A stretch of DNA of 22,766 nucleotides, from assembly GCA_023415515.1 (NCBI GenBank), contig JAEZKH010000425.1, positions 1 through 22,766 on the forward strand, read 5' to 3'. The notes under the pieces were generated by a model. It saw nothing but the letters and a program-made list of their open reading frames with translations, was not told the origin of the DNA and did no database searches. This DNA comes from Actinomycetes bacterium (lineage in GTDB: Bacteria > Actinomycetota > Actinomycetes > Mycobacteriales > Mycobacteriaceae). How positions within the stretch are numbered: position 1 is the stretch's first letter; the number at the start of each line of letters is the position of its first letter. Position numbers and translations under genes: made by a program. This document shows, piece by piece, positions 1 to 7,994 of this stretch.

Positions 1-108
1 GCCGCAGCACGACGCTGCATCAAACGTCGGATCGCCCGAGCCGTTTACCGCGCCCTCCTCGCCGACCACAACACCCGCCAAAAACCACTACAAACAGCCG
101 CCGCTTGA
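1..108 (+). CDS. IS110-family transposase, C-terminal end (partial)
   Basis: Frame 1 is open from the left edge to a TGA at 106-108. It encodes about 35 residues with the run RCIKRRIARAVYRALLADH. A basic stretch of the type RC(L/I)KRR(I/L)...VYR is what I recall at the C-terminus of IS110-family (DEDD) transposases of mycobacteria. The catalytic parts lie outside the window, so family assignment rests on this tail alone. Composition is more A-rich than the neighbouring genes, which fits an inserted element. The stop is only 23 bases from the stop of the convergent monooxygenase gene, so the element abuts the sulfur operon without breaking it. Confidence 0.65.
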   Translation, partial: AAARRCIKRRIARAVYRALLADHNTRQKPLQTAAA

Positions 109-120
109 CATAGGAGCTAT
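1..120 (+). mobile_element. Right end of an IS110-type insertion sequence (partial)
   Basis: The transposase tail is followed within a few bases by the boundary with the chromosomal gene, as expected for IS110 elements, which have very short 3' non-coding ends and often no terminal inverted repeats. The exact end is not visible without the other end; I place it roughly at 109-120. Confidence 0.5.
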
Positions 121-131
121 TGCTCGCGACC

Positions 132-1367
132 TCAGAAGTAGCCGTTGGCCGGCGGCCAGGTGCCGTTGACCGCGTAATCGCCTGCGGCATGGGCTTTGTA
201 GGCCAGCGGGCTGTGCCCGGCGATCGTGCGAGCATTGCGCCAGTGCCGGTCCAGATTCAGCGCACGGGCTGTCGCGGACGCACCACCGGTGTCGAACAGG
301 CGACCGGCCGCCGCGATCGTCAGGCGCTCGGCGATCAACTGTGCCCGTGCGACGGTGACAGCGACATCGGCGACGGCATCGGGATCGGACTGCCTGCCGC
401 CGTCGACGAGGCGGTCGATCGTATCGGCCGCGGTGAGCACGATCGCTTCCGCAGAACCCGCCGAGGCCGAGATCTCGCCCACGGCTTCGAGGACGAACGG
501 GTCGGTGGCGGCGCTGTCGGCGACCGAGTGTGACGCCGGGCGGGCCTTCGTCCGGACGTAGTCGACCGCATCGTCGAACACGGCGTAGGCGATGCCGACC
601 GCCACCGAAGCCAGATACAACTGCAGGAACGCCGTCGCATGCCCGAGGGTGTTGCCCTCAGACACCGTGATCACCTCGTCGGCGTGCACCTCGACGTCGG
701 TGAACCGCGTGCCGCCGCTCGCCGTCGTCCGCTGGCCGAATCCGTCCCAGTCGTCGAACAATTCGACGCCGGGCCGGTCAGCCGGGATGATCGCCTGCAC
801 ATCGCGGCCGGCCGCATCCAGCGCGGACACCGCGATGACATCGGCGAACAGCGTGCCGGTGGAGTAGAACTTATAGCCGTTGAGCCGCAACACTCCGTCG
901 GGGTCGGGCAGCACCTTCGTGTCGGCGCTCGACGGCGCCTTACCCGCGGCGTCGGTGATGGCGTTGCCCACGATGAGACCTGGATACACACGGGGGAACC
1001 ACTCGGCGCGCTCCTCCTCGGTGGCCCTGTTGCTGAGAAGCCGCTCTGTGAAACCGAAATGGGACCGCAGCCCCTGCGCGACATTCGAACTGCCGCGTGC
1101 GATCTGGATCACCGCCCACAGCACATCGCGGGCCTTTCCGCCGGGCCCGCCGTATCGTGTCGGCACCCGGAGACCAAGCACACCGGTCTCTCTGATCAGC
1201 CGAACGGCCTCGTATTGCAGGACCCTGTCCCGCTCGGCGGCGGGGTCCTCGGCCCGCAGGGCGGCGACGACATCAGGCAGTCGGGTGAGTCGGTCTTCGA
1301 CCGAACCGCCGAGCGGTCGGCTGGTGAACGGCCTGCGCGGTGCGACGGGCTCGCGTGTCACAGTCAT
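132..1367 (-). CDS. SfnB/DszC-type acyl-CoA-dehydrogenase-fold monooxygenase
   Basis: This 411-residue protein has the acyl-CoA dehydrogenase fold: a helical N-terminal domain (about 25-135), a beta domain (about 136-250) and a C-terminal helical bundle. The stretch GYKFYSTGTLFAD (about 164-176) and DDWDGFGQRTTASGGT (about 205-220) are the signature I associate with SfnB and DszC, which use reduced flavin and oxygen to oxidise sulfur compounds rather than dehydrogenating acyl-CoA. The C-terminus (NGTWPPANGYF) resembles the usual SfnB ending, so the gene looks complete despite the adjacent IS. The ATG at 1367 is preceded by GGAG at a good distance. It is the last gene of the operon, 15 bases after the flavin monooxygenase gene. 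A flavin reductase should be required and none is in the window. Exact substrate unknown; dimethylsulfone-type compounds and sulfonates are candidates. Confidence 0.85.
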   Translation of the reverse strand: MTVTREPVAPRRPFTSRPLGGSVEDRLTRLPDVVAALRAEDPAAERDRVLQYEAVRLIRETGVLGLRVPTRYGGPGGKARDVLWAVIQIARGSSNVAQGLRSHFGFTERLLSNRATEEERAEWFPRVYPGLIVGNAITDAAGKAPSSADTKVLPDPDGVLRLNGYKFYSTGTLFADVIAVSALDAAGRDVQAIIPADRPGVELFDDWDGFGQRTTASGGTRFTDVEVHADEVITVSEGNTLGHATAFLQLYLASVAVGIAYAVFDDAVDYVRTKARPASHSVADSAATDPFVLEAVGEISASAGSAEAIVLTAADTIDRLVDGGRQSDPDAVADVAVTVARAQLIAERLTIAAAGRLFDTGGASATARALNLDRHWRNARTIAGHSPLAYKAHAAGDYAVNGTWPPANGYF

Positions 1368-1382
1368 GAAAGCTCCAGTGCA

Positions 1383-2429
1383 TTATCGGAAATGGGGAAT
1401 GATCTTGTCGGCGAACCGATCCACCTCGGCCTCGATGGGCTGAAACTGGAGCATGAACAGCTCGATACCCGCGTCGTGGTAGGCATGGATGCGTTCAATG
1501 ACCTGCTCGTAGCTGCCCACCAGCCCCGCTAGGGTTCCGCCATTGGAGCCGATGCGCTTGGTCCCCGACAGCACCTTGTACATCTGTGTCTTCGGATCGG
1601 TGCCGCCCGATATCTCGGGTCGGGCCTCCGCATCCGAGAGGGCCTGCAGGTACTGCAGTTCGGCTGTGGCCTCCGCTTCTGTCTCGCGGGCGATCACGAA
1701 GGCGGACAATCCGAATCGCAGTGGCGCGCCGGTGCGGGGTCGGGCCCGCAGGTCCTCGATGACGTCGATCGTGTCGGCGAACGGCCTGCCGTTGATGAAG
1801 AAGACGTCGGCGGTGTCAGCGGCCAGCGCGCGGCCAGGTTCGGATTCACCTCCCACGTAGAGCAGGGGAGGTTCCTCGGGTACCGGTCGGATCAACGCGG
1901 GGTGCCCGCCGCGATCGCCGATCGACACGTGCTTGCCTGCCCACAGTCCGGTGACGATTCCGATCCAGTCCCTCGAGTAGGCGTACCGGTCGTCATGGTC
2001 GAGAGGATCGAGTCCCAGCCCTTCCAACTCGGGCAGGAACCATCCGGTGACAAGATTGACCGCCAGCCGTCCGTCGGCGATATCGGCGACGTTGGCGGCG
2101 ATCTTGGCGAACACCAACGGGTTGAACAGCAGCGGTTTCACCGCGCCGATCAACTCGATGCGCGACGTGGCCTCCGCCAGCGCCGCGATCGTCGACCACG
2201 TCTCCAGCACATCGTCTTCGGTGTTGCTGGGATGAATGACATGCTCGGCCAACAATGTCGAGTCGAATCCGGCCCGTTCGGCACGCAGCAGCAGGTCGCG
2301 CGTGCGCCGATAGCTCGCGTCCGGCGCGTCGTGCGGGTGATGCCGGGCGCCGTGATTGCCGTAGACGGGCGCCCAGACCCCGAAGCGCGGGGCCGGATCG
2401 CCGCCGACATCGGCCATCGGGGCCGTCAC
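1383..2429 (-). CDS. LLM-class FMNH2-dependent monooxygenase (SfnG/SsuD-like)
   Basis: This is a bacterial-luciferase-like TIM-barrel flavoprotein of about 348 residues. Visible family features are RFGVWAPV near the N-terminus, FDSTLLAEH, the block RLAVNLVTGWF, HDDRYAYSRDW and LLYVGGESEPGR. This pattern is typical of alkanesulfonate (SsuD) and dimethylsulfone (SfnG) monooxygenases, which cleave C-S bonds with reduced FMN from a partner reductase. I chose the GTG at 2429 because it overlaps the TGA of the upstream ligase gene as GTGA, matching the junction one gene upstream. An ATG at 2417 (MADVGG) is the main alternative, and an upstream in-frame start at 2489 would overlap the ligase by 64 bases. 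Co-transcription with an SfnB-type gene supports a role in organosulfur breakdown. SfnG versus SsuD cannot be decided by eye. Confidence 0.85.
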   Translation of the reverse strand: MTAPMADVGGDPAPRFGVWAPVYGNHGARHHPHDAPDASYRRTRDLLLRAERAGFDSTLLAEHVIHPSNTEDDVLETWSTIAALAEATSRIELIGAVKPLLFNPLVFAKIAANVADIADGRLAVNLVTGWFLPELEGLGLDPLDHDDRYAYSRDWIGIVTGLWAGKHVSIGDRGGHPALIRPVPEEPPLLYVGGESEPGRALAADTADVFFINGRPFADTIDVIEDLRARPRTGAPLRFGLSAFVIARETEAEATAELQYLQALSDAEARPEISGGTDPKTQMYKVLSGTKRIGSNGGTLAGLVGSYEQVIERIHAYHDAGIELFMLQFQPIEAEVDRFADKIIPHFR

Positions 2430-3781
2430 GAGCTCGTCAGGTAGCGCCTGCGTTCCCAGTCGCTCACCTCGTTGGAGTACTCGACCCATTCACTGCGGGC
2501 CAGCGCGGCGAAGTCGAGAACCGAATCAGCGCCGAGGATCTCGAGGATCGTGTCGTCGCGCGTCGCCAGTTCTATTGCCACACCGAGCGATTCCGGCAGC
2601 GGTACCCCTTCGGTGTAGAGGTTGCCGCCCAACGCAGGTGGTGCGTTGCGCTTGGCTTCCAGCCCGGCGACGACGGCGGCGAGCGCCGCCGCGATCAGCC
2701 AGTACGGGTTGGCGTCGGAGGCGCCGCTGCGCAGTTCGATGCGGGTGGCCGCAGGGTCGTGTTCGATCAGCGACCGGACGGCCGCGCTGCGGTTGTCCCG
2801 GCTCCACGTCACGGTCGCAGGTGCGAACGAGTCGGGGGTGAACCGCCGGTAGGCGTTGACCGAGTGCGCACCGAACAGGGTGATCGACGGCAGGTGCTCG
2901 AGCAGACCCGCGATGGCGTGCAGCGCCAACTCGTTCTCGGCGCCGTCGTCGGGGGCGAAGGCCGGTTCGTCGCCGCGCCACAAGGAAATGTGAAGGTGCT
3001 GCGAGCTTCCGGAGTGCTCGGTGAAGGGCTTTGGCATGAAGCTGGCGAGCTTGCCGTGCTTGCGCGCCACCTCCTTGGCGGCGTATTTGAGCCGGGCCGC
3101 ATCGTCGGCGGCCGCCAGGGCGTCCGTGTAGACCAGGTTCGTCTCGATCTGGCCCGGGCCGTATTCGGTCTGGATGCCCTCCAGCGCCGTGAAGGCGCTC
3201 AACGTGTCATAGAGGTCATTGAGCACCGGATCCAGGGCGTTGGCGTTCTCCAGTGAATAGGCGTGGATGTCATGCTGGAACGGCGAGCCGTCGGCGTTGA
3301 GCAGATAAAGCTCGAACTCCACCCCGATCTTGGCGGTGAAGCCGAGGGAGGCCAGCCGTGCCAGCACCTTCTTGAGTACCGCACGGGAATCGAGAAGCGA
3401 CGGGCTGCGATCGTGCGCAACGATATCGGAGATGACGTGACCGACACCCGGCCGCCACGGCAGCGGCTTGTAGGTCGAGAAATCCGGCACCGCGTACACG
3501 TCGGGATACCCGCCGCTCCAGTTCGTCAGCCGAAGCGAGTCGATGACGGTGCCGGCCGTGTCCCAACCCAACGACGCCTCGCAGAACGCGAAACCGTTGC
3601 CCAGCGCGCGGTTCAGGAACTGCGACGCCGGTATCCGCTTGCCCTGCGCGTGGCCGAACGGATCACTCCATGCGATCTCGACCTCGGTCACCGACCCGTC
3701 CTCGAGGCCGCTCCGCAGGGTGCGTTCGGCATCCGATTGCGCGCCCTGACCGGTCAGCGACGAATTGACGGTCTGCGTCAC
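2426..3781 (-). CDS. Glutamine-synthetase-like ligase (gamma-glutamyl amine synthetase type)
   Basis: The protein has about 451 residues and the full glutamine synthetase catalytic set in order: EFE at about 155-157, EYGPGQIE (about 206-213), SSQHLHISL (about 259-267), YRRF...W...NR...R (about 311-336) and RIELRSGASDANPY (about 347-360). The N-terminal motif DPFGHAQGK is the GS beta-grasp type. Length and motifs fit the PuuA/IpuC/GlnA3-like branch, which joins glutamate to amines using ATP. Ammonia-assimilating GS is unlikely in this context. The GTG at 3781 overlaps the permease TGA as GTGA; a longer in-frame opening to 3976 lies inside the permease gene and encodes a low-complexity Arg-rich tail, so I reject it. 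An APC permease immediately upstream resembles the PuuP-PuuA arrangement for polyamines, but the flanking sulfur genes point to an amine-containing sulfur compound. Substrate is inferred, not seen. Confidence 0.85.
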   Translation of the reverse strand: MTQTVNSSLTGQGAQSDAERTLRSGLEDGSVTEVEIAWSDPFGHAQGKRIPASQFLNRALGNGFAFCEASLGWDTAGTVIDSLRLTNWSGGYPDVYAVPDFSTYKPLPWRPGVGHVISDIVAHDRSPSLLDSRAVLKKVLARLASLGFTAKIGVEFELYLLNADGSPFQHDIHAYSLENANALDPVLNDLYDTLSAFTALEGIQTEYGPGQIETNLVYTDALAAADDAARLKYAAKEVARKHGKLASFMPKPFTEHSGSSQHLHISLWRGDEPAFAPDDGAENELALHAIAGLLEHLPSITLFGAHSVNAYRRFTPDSFAPATVTWSRDNRSAAVRSLIEHDPAATRIELRSGASDANPYWLIAAALAAVVAGLEAKRNAPPALGGNLYTEGVPLPESLGVAIELATRDDTILEILGADSVLDFAALARSEWVEYSNEVSDWERRRYLTSS

Positions 3782-5217
3782 GGTTGCGTCACCGCCTTGT
3801 CGCCGACCCGCTTGCCGACGACGACCCCGGCGATGAACGCCACGACCAGGATGCCGACGATGGCCCAGCCCAGCACGGTCGACCCGCCGACCAGATCGCC
3901 CAGGTTCGTGACGATCAGGATGAGGCCGATGGTCAAACCGACCAATCCGAGGGCAGGAGCAATCCGTACCCGCCACTGCGAGTAGCCGCGACGGTCACGC
4001 GCGAAGTAGACCAGCACCGACACCGATGTGGCGATCAACAGGACGACGAACCCGACCGTGGTGGCACCGGCGAACCAGGTGTAGAACTGCGCGGCCGGAT
4101 CGAGGTTGAACACCACCGCCGCGATGACACTGAGTGCGACGACGCCGGAGATCCACAGCGACGCCAGATGCGGTGAGGCGTGCCGAGTATGCGGGCGGCT
4201 CAATGATTCCGGCAGCACGTCGCGCTGCGACAGCGCGAACACGTACCGCGAGGCGACGTTGTGGAACGAGAGGATGCAGGCGAACAGGCTGGTGAAGTAC
4301 AACACCGTGATGATGTCGGTGCCGACGACACCGATGTAGCGCTGCGCGGTGTCGGCGAGGAACGTCGAGCCGGAATCCGTTGCCCGGGTCACCGCTTCCT
4401 CGTCGCCCCAACCGGAAACCAACGCCCAGCTTGTCACCGCGTAGAACACGCCGATCAGGATCAGCGCGATGTAGGTGGCGCGCGGGATCGTCTTCTCCGG
4501 CGTGCGGGCCTCGTCGCGGAAGATGGCGGTCGCCTCGAACCCGACGTAGCTGATCAACGCGAACAGCAGGCCGATACCGAGCGAGCCGGAGAAGATGGCG
4601 TGCGGGTTGACGATTCCGTTCGACAGGCCGTGGTCACCGCCCTGGACGACGATCACCGCGTCGAGGACGAGCACGATGGCGATCTCGGCGGTCAGCAGGA
4701 TGGCCAGCACGCGGCTGGACAGTTCGATGTTGCGGTAGCCGACGAACGTCGTGACGGCGAAGGCGACCGCCGCGAACACCCACCACGGTAAGGCCGGCCC
4801 GCCGAACAACTCGACGATCACTCCGCCGGCGGGGCCGAGCAGTCCGTAGACGCCCGCCTCGATCGCCACGTAGCTGACCAGCGCGACGAACGCGATGCCG
4901 ATGCCGGTGGGGAAGCCCAACGAGGTTCGGACGTAGGAGAAAAAGGCACCCGCCTCTTCGACGTAGGGCGTCAACGCCGTGAAACCGACCGCGAACAGCA
5001 GCAGGATCACCGTGGAGACCACGAACGTGGCGGGGAAGCCCGCGCCATTGCCTGCGGCGAGACCGAGCGGCACCACGCCGCCGATGACGCCAAGTGGAGC
5101 GGCGGCGGCGACCACCATGAAGACGATCGAGGCGACACCGAGATTGCCGCGGAGCTTGCGTGCCTGCCCTGGCGGCTCATCTCTCAAAGAGTCAGGGGCG
5201 GCGGTGATTTCGGACAT
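3778..5217 (-). CDS. APC-family amino acid/amine permease
   Basis: This 479-residue integral membrane protein has about twelve hydrophobic segments. The N-terminal block GVASIVFMVVAAAAPLGVIGG and the segment ISYVGFEATAIFRDEARTPEKTIPRA are hallmarks of the amino acid-polyamine-organocation superfamily; the latter is the conserved loop after helix 6. It should import an amino acid or amine by coupling to an ion gradient. An AAGGA lies about ten bases before the ATG. The gene follows the ABC ATPase gene after a 95-base gap and overlaps the ligase gene by four bases, so permease and ligase are probably translated together. The neighbour suggests the permeant is the amine that the ligase glutamylates. 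The specific substrate cannot be read from sequence. Confidence 0.88.
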   Translation of the reverse strand: MSEITAAPDSLRDEPPGQARKLRGNLGVASIVFMVVAAAAPLGVIGGVVPLGLAAGNGAGFPATFVVSTVILLLFAVGFTALTPYVEEAGAFFSYVRTSLGFPTGIGIAFVALVSYVAIEAGVYGLLGPAGGVIVELFGGPALPWWVFAAVAFAVTTFVGYRNIELSSRVLAILLTAEIAIVLVLDAVIVVQGGDHGLSNGIVNPHAIFSGSLGIGLLFALISYVGFEATAIFRDEARTPEKTIPRATYIALILIGVFYAVTSWALVSGWGDEEAVTRATDSGSTFLADTAQRYIGVVGTDIITVLYFTSLFACILSFHNVASRYVFALSQRDVLPESLSRPHTRHASPHLASLWISGVVALSVIAAVVFNLDPAAQFYTWFAGATTVGFVVLLIATSVSVLVYFARDRRGYSQWRVRIAPALGLVGLTIGLILIVTNLGDLVGGSTVLGWAIVGILVVAFIAGVVVGKRVGDKAVTQP

Positions 5218-5250
5218 GCGGGGACCATCCTTCGATGGGGATTCGATGGG

Positions 5251-5301
5251 TTACGGGCACCGTAGGACTGAACGGCGATGCAGGACCAGCTCTTGAGTCA
5301 T
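5251..5301 (-). CDS. Possible 16-codon upstream ORF before the APC permease
   Basis: In the 95-base gap between the ATPase and APC permease genes an ATG at 5301 opens a 16-codon frame (MTQELVLHRRSVLRCP) ending 33 bases before the permease start. No good ribosome site precedes it. The HRR...RC pattern is faintly like actinobacterial sulfur leader peptides, but it holds a single cysteine. It could be chance. Confidence 0.2.
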   Translation of the reverse strand: MTQELVLHRRSVLRCP

Positions 5302-5312
5302 CGTGAGTCTTA

Positions 5313-6122
5313 TTAGGCTGCGGCAGCCTTCACTGCGCGCCCGACCTCGGTGCGCAGTTCGGCGTACTCGGGGGAGCGGCGGAGTTCGTCGGCGTCCACT
5401 GTGCCGCGCGGCAGATCGACGGGCAGGTCGAGCGCGACCTGTCCCGGTCGGCGGGTGAGCACCACGATCCGCGATCCGAGGAACGCCGCCTCGTCGGCGC
5501 TGTGGGTGACGAACACCGTGGTGCGGCCGGTTTCGGCGCTGACCTGACGCACGTCCTCCTGCAGGCGTTCGCGGGTCAGGGCATCGAGGGCCGCGAAGGG
5601 CTCGTCGAGTAGAAAGAGCGGCGTTTCGGCAGCCAGCGCGCGAGCAATCGCGACCCGTTGTTGCTGACCGCCGCTGATCTCCCAGATCTTGCGACCTGCA
5701 GTGCCTTCCAGCCCGACGCGCTCGAGCAGTCGGGTACGCCGTTCGGCCCTGCGCTCGCGCGGCACCTTCGCGTACTTGAGCGCCAGGTCGATGTTCCCGC
5801 CGACGGTGCGCCACGGAAACAGACGGGGCTGCTGGAAGACCACACCGGCGGTCACCCCAGGTGTCGGAGCACTGCCCGACACCTGGACCGATCCTTCGCT
5901 CGGCGCCTCGAACCCGGCAAGCAGCCTCAGCAGCGTGCTCTTGCCGCAGCCGGACGCCCCGACGAGGACCAGGAACGAACCCGGCTCGACGGTCAGGTCG
6001 ACCGGACCGAGCGCGGTGACTTCGTCACGTCCGCGCCCGTACCGGTGCGATAGATCACTGATGCGAATTGCACCAGCGTTGCGTTGGGAGGCAACGCTTT
6101 TGGTCTCACTGACTGAGGACAT
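5313..6122 (-). CDS. ABC transporter ATP-binding protein, taurine/sulfonate type
   Basis: This nucleotide-binding subunit of about 269 residues has all expected motifs: Walker A GASGCGKST (about 55-63), Q-loop VFQQPRLFPWRTV, signature ISGGQQQRVAIARAL, Walker B LFLLDEPFAALD and switch histidine FVTHSADEA. The PWRTV Q-loop and short C-terminus match the SsuB/TauB/NrtD group. It powers the importer formed with the two upstream genes. I chose the ATG at 6122 (MSSVSET), which overlaps the binding-protein gene by 17 bases; an in-frame start at 6149 would add nine residues. No separate ribosome site is obvious, so translational coupling is likely. Confidence 0.9.
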   Translation of the reverse strand: MSSVSETKSVASQRNAGAIRISDLSHRYGRGRDEVTALGPVDLTVEPGSFLVLVGASGCGKSTLLRLLAGFEAPSEGSVQVSGSAPTPGVTAGVVFQQPRLFPWRTVGGNIDLALKYAKVPRERRAERRTRLLERVGLEGTAGRKIWEISGGQQQRVAIARALAAETPLFLLDEPFAALDALTRERLQEDVRQVSAETGRTTVFVTHSADEAAFLGSRIVVLTRRPGQVALDLPVDLPRGTVDADELRRSPEYAELRTEVGRAVKAAAA

Positions 6123-7134
6123 CCGGCAATCCCTTGGTGTAGATGGCATCTTGGAACGTCTTCAGCGGCGCCGCTTCCGGAATCTGCTTCTGGTCGGCCA
6201 GGAACTGCGAGGCACTCTGCAAATTGGCCGCAATGTTGCCAGGCTTGCCTTCGGTGCCAAGCCATTCCGGTGACGCGACTTCCTCAGGGGTCAGGTAGAC
6301 GCCCTGCTTGAGCTGGCCTGCGGTCTCTTCCGGCGACAGCCCGATCTCGGCGGCGATGGCCTTGGCGGCGGCGTCCGGGTCATCCTTGATCGTCGTCAAC
6401 GCGCGGGCCTCCTGCTGGCGCCAGGTATCGACGACCTCGGGATGTGCTGATGCGAAATCGTCGGCGACGGCGGACAGGTCGAGGGTCGGTTTGCCGTCCG
6501 TGGCCAACTGGCGGCTGGTGATCAGGTCCTTGCCGGTCTTGCGCAGCTCGGAAAGCGTCGGCAACCAGGTGTAGGCGGCGTCGATGTCGCCGCGCTCCCA
6601 GGCCGCGAGGATCGCCTGCGGCTGCAAGTCGACAAGCTGAACGTCACTGGGAGACAACTTGTTCTGCGCCAGGGCGGCCAACAGGCTGTAGTGCGCCGTC
6701 GATGCGAACGGCGTGGCGACGCGCTTACCCTTCAGCTCTGGGATCGAGTTGATGTTGGTGCCGTTGCGGGTGACCAGCGCCTCGTTGTCGCCTGCAACGT
6801 CGAGGACGAAGGCAACCTTGTACGGAATGTTCAGCGGCTCGGAGAGCCCGCGCGCCACCGGGCTCGAGCCCAGTGCCCCGAAGTCGAGTTCCTTGGCGAT
6901 GAACGCGGTGTTGACATCGGCGCCGGAGTCGAACTTGATCCACTTGATGTTGTAGTCCGGCAGTGCCTCTTCGAGCCACTTGTTGTTCTTCACGATCAGG
7001 TCCCCGCTGGGGAAGGTCTGATAGCCGATGCGGATCGTCGGCTTGTCTGCCTGCTGACCGGGCTGATCGACCGAGCAGCCCGACAACGACAACGCGGAGA
7101 CCGCCAGCGCAGCGACAAAGGTTTTGATTTTCAT
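6106..7134 (-). CDS. ABC transporter substrate-binding lipoprotein, taurine/sulfonate type
   Basis: The protein has 342 residues and begins with a lipoprotein signal: basic MKIK, a hydrophobic stretch and the lipobox LSGC with the modified cysteine at residue 20. It should be anchored on the outer face of the membrane. The mature part starts IRIGYQTFPSGDLIVKN and contains GALGSSPVARGL, KGKRVATPFASTAHY and AWERGDIDAAYTWLP. This is the SsuA/TauA/NMT1-like fold that binds aliphatic sulfonates or related anions. The ATG overlaps the permease stop as ATGA. The order permease, binding protein, ATPase differs from the usual E. coli tauABC order. TauA- versus SsuA-type cannot be settled by eye; taurine-like ligands are favoured because of the glutamyl-ligase gene downstream. 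Confidence 0.9.
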   Translation of the reverse strand: MKIKTFVAALAVSALSLSGCSVDQPGQQADKPTIRIGYQTFPSGDLIVKNNKWLEEALPDYNIKWIKFDSGADVNTAFIAKELDFGALGSSPVARGLSEPLNIPYKVAFVLDVAGDNEALVTRNGTNINSIPELKGKRVATPFASTAHYSLLAALAQNKLSPSDVQLVDLQPQAILAAWERGDIDAAYTWLPTLSELRKTGKDLITSRQLATDGKPTLDLSAVADDFASAHPEVVDTWRQQEARALTTIKDDPDAAAKAIAAEIGLSPEETAGQLKQGVYLTPEEVASPEWLGTEGKPGNIAANLQSASQFLADQKQIPEAAPLKTFQDAIYTKGLPDVLSQ

Positions 7135-7994
7135 ACTTTTCCTCTCCAGGGGACAGCGCGCCGTTCGACGGCGCGAAGCAGTCCGTCGATGACCAGGCCG
7201 GAGATACCGATGGCTAATATGCCGACCAGCACGACGGGGGTGTTGTTGTAGTTGCTGGCGTCTTTCACCAAGCCGCCGATGCCGGGGATGCCGTTGAACA
7301 GTTCCGCGGCGACCACCGAGGAGAACGCCATGCCGACCCCGAGGCGGACGCCGGTGAACGTCTCGGGAAGAGCAGAGGGAACGACGACGTCACGGATGAC
7401 GTCCCGACGAGATGCACCGAGCGCACGGGCCGCTTCCTGAAGGCCGAGTGGTGCGGCCACGACCGCGGCGGTGGTCGCTACCGCGGCAGGCGGCAGCGCG
7501 GCGAGCGCCAGCAGGCTGATCTTCGGGGCTTCGTCGATACCGAGCCAGATGACCAGAAGAAAGAAGTACGCGAGCGGCGGGAGCGCACGCAGGAAGGTCA
7601 GCCATGGTTCGAGCACACTGCGGACCCAGCTGACGGAACCCATGACCAGGCCCAGCAGCACACCGATCACCACACCGATGACCACACCGGCGAGCACCCG
7701 GCGCAGCGTCATGTACAGGTGCTCCCACAACAGGTAGCCGGCGTAGCCGCGAACTCCGTCGTGCGTCGTCGAGATGTCGGTGAACGCGCGCCACACCATG
7801 CTCGGGTAGGGCACGAATGTCTGGTTCCAGATGCCGCTTGCCGCGGCGATCTGCCAGACGACGAAGAAGACGATCAGCGACAGCAGCGGCAGCGCGGCCC
7901 TGGTCAGCCTGCCGCGCCACTTGCTGGCGGGTGCGGCGGATGCCGACGAGTCGACGTGCGCCTCGTCGGGGGCGATATCTACGAACACTGACAC
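7131..7994 (-). CDS. ABC transporter permease, taurine/sulfonate type
   Basis: This 287-residue inner-membrane permease has about six helices. The conserved cytoplasmic EAA-type loop is EAARALGASRRDVIRDVVVPSALPE, in the form seen in SsuC/TauC permeases, which contacts the ATPase. The motif WEHLYMTLRRVLAGVVIG is also typical. The start is a GTG at 7994 with AGAAAG about nine bases upstream. This is the first gene of the operon, so the promoter should lie in 7995-8242. It overlaps the binding-protein gene as ATGA. Confidence 0.9.
   Translation of the reverse strand: MSVFVDIAPDEAHVDSSASAAPASKWRGRLTRAALPLLSLIVFFVVWQIAAASGIWNQTFVPYPSMVWRAFTDISTTHDGVRGYAGYLLWEHLYMTLRRVLAGVVIGVVIGVLLGLVMGSVSWVRSVLEPWLTFLRALPPLAYFFLLVIWLGIDEAPKISLLALAALPPAAVATTAAVVAAPLGLQEAARALGASRRDVIRDVVVPSALPETFTGVRLGVGMAFSSVVAAELFNGIPGIGGLVKDASNYNNTPVVLVGILAIGISGLVIDGLLRAVERRAVPWRGKV

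Noticed and set aside
639..1532. Plus-strand open frame over the SfnB-like and SfnG-like genes
   Set aside because: The product is Arg/Gly/His-rich without domains and lies antisense to two clear enzyme genes.
3782..3976. N-terminal extension of the glutamine-synthetase-like frame
   Set aside because: It lies wholly inside the APC permease gene and encodes an Arg/Gly-rich shadow; the GTGA start at 3781 is better.
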